In this document: piece by piece, positions 63,788-64,000 of the stretch | How the letters are laid out: each line of letters begins with the position of its first letter | Numbering within the stretch: the stretch's first letter is position 1 | DNA from: Desulfamplus sp964425195 | Lineage (GTDB): Bacteria > Desulfobacterota > Desulfobacteria > Desulfobacterales > Desulfobacteraceae | Reading direction: 5' to 3' | Assembly (NCBI GenBank): GCA_964425195.1 | Contig: CAYRLG010000004.1 | Coordinates: 1 to 64,000, forward strand | DNA length: 64,000 bases | The notes under the pieces: model-generated | Databases searched by the model: none | Seen by the model: only the letters and a program-made list of their open reading frames with translations | What the model was told of the DNA's origin: nothing | Made by a program: the position numbers and the translations under genes

Positions 63788-64000
63788 ATGGATATTAATA
63801 AAGAGAGTAAAATTCTTGTAGTAGATGACAATGAGTTTAATATTCATCTAATAGCCTCTATTCTTAAAGGTAAATACAATGTAAATGTGGCAATGAATGG
63901 CAAAGATGCTATTAAAATGGTGCAAAAAGATAAACCAGATATAATTTTGCTTGATGTTATGATGCCAGAAATGGATGGTTATGAGGTTTGTCGTAGGCTT
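63788..64000 (+). CDS. Receiver-domain protein, partial at window end
   Basis: 71 residues visible: ILVVDDNEFNIHLIASIL and PDIILLDVMMPEMDGYEVCRRL, a CheY-type receiver with its Asp in LLDVMMP. It begins 23 bp after the hybrid kinase and is probably its operon partner. The rest, including any output domain, lies outside the window. Confidence 0.9.
   Translation, partial: MDINKESKILVVDDNEFNIHLIASILKGKYNVNVAMNGKDAIKMVQKDKPDIILLDVMMPEMDGYEVCRRL

Overview
The window is an AT-rich chromosomal segment (very roughly 35-40% G+C by eye) with about 50 protein genes. It most likely comes from a strictly or mainly anaerobic Desulfobacterota lineage (Desulfobacteraceae or relatives). The grounds are a Moorella-type methylene-tetrahydrofolate reductase cluster joined to heterodisulfide-reductase-like proteins, two genes that need UGA read as selenocysteine, a DVU0772-like protein, rubredoxin next to a bd oxidase, and a very high density of PAS kinases, receivers and c-di-GMP enzymes. 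No rRNA or tRNA marker is visible, so the taxonomic assignment is inference.

Layout. 1-1600: C-terminal barrel of a TonB-dependent receptor, damaged or cut at the window edge. 1793-4070: a receiver-histidine kinase and a divergent excisionase-HTH/receiver protein. 4213-15468: the metabolic core, metF-like / hdrCB-like (Sec) / a 1552-residue HdrA-NfnB-HdrA fusion / mvhD (Sec) / metV / metF / PAS kinase. 15724-20354: an orphan protein, a palindrome array, a predicted sigma54-driven small RNA, a TPR protein, an SH3 protein and a chemoreceptor. 20533-27464: a likely operon of SRPBCC-epimerase, CHASE4-GGDEF-EAL, membrane protein and DHH phosphoesterase. 27610-31024: DVU0772-like gene, rubredoxin, DUF2892 protein and cydAB, with sigma54-type promoters before the DVU0772-like gene and cydA. 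31567-34189: small and regulatory proteins, including a tandem ribbon-helix-helix candidate. 34462-41101: a GldA/F/G-like ABC system with a DUF4340 protein, a Pmp3 peptide and a lipoprotein. 41180-44179: coaBC, a degenerate uracil-DNA glycosylase homologue and xerC-like recombinase. 44276-55401 (minus strand): pgsA, transaldolase, folK, lptM, argH, argG, a PD-(D/E)XK coiled-coil protein, argF, argD, argB, hslU and hslV. 55679-59523 (minus): ridA and a cytosolic ligand-binding/PAS/GGDEF/EAL/BLUF protein. 60055-64000: a large hybrid kinase and the start of a receiver gene.

How the parts fit. The 4.2-13.6 kb cluster looks like one complex that couples methylene-/methyl-tetrahydrofolate interconversion (Wood-Ljungdahl methyl branch, either direction) to NAD(P)H and ferredoxin or thiol/disulfide chemistry by flavin-based electron bifurcation. 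The two selenocysteine genes share a near-identical SECIS apical hairpin (CCUGGxAGG), which supports both UGA readings. A kinase with a Cys-cluster PAS domain follows metF by 30 bp and may sense the redox state of that pathway. Three good sigma54 -24/-12 elements (16521, 27524, and 31202-31217 on the minus strand) suggest one alternative sigma regulon covering a small RNA, a DVU0772-like protein and the bd oxidase; palindromes upstream of two of them could be enhancer sites.

Most novel candidates: the doubly selenocysteine HdrCB/HdrA-NfnB-HdrA/MvhD/MetV/MetF machine, the predicted sigma54-dependent anti-Shine-Dalgarno-type small RNA, and the AmiC-like/PAS/GGDEF/EAL/BLUF sensor paired with RidA.
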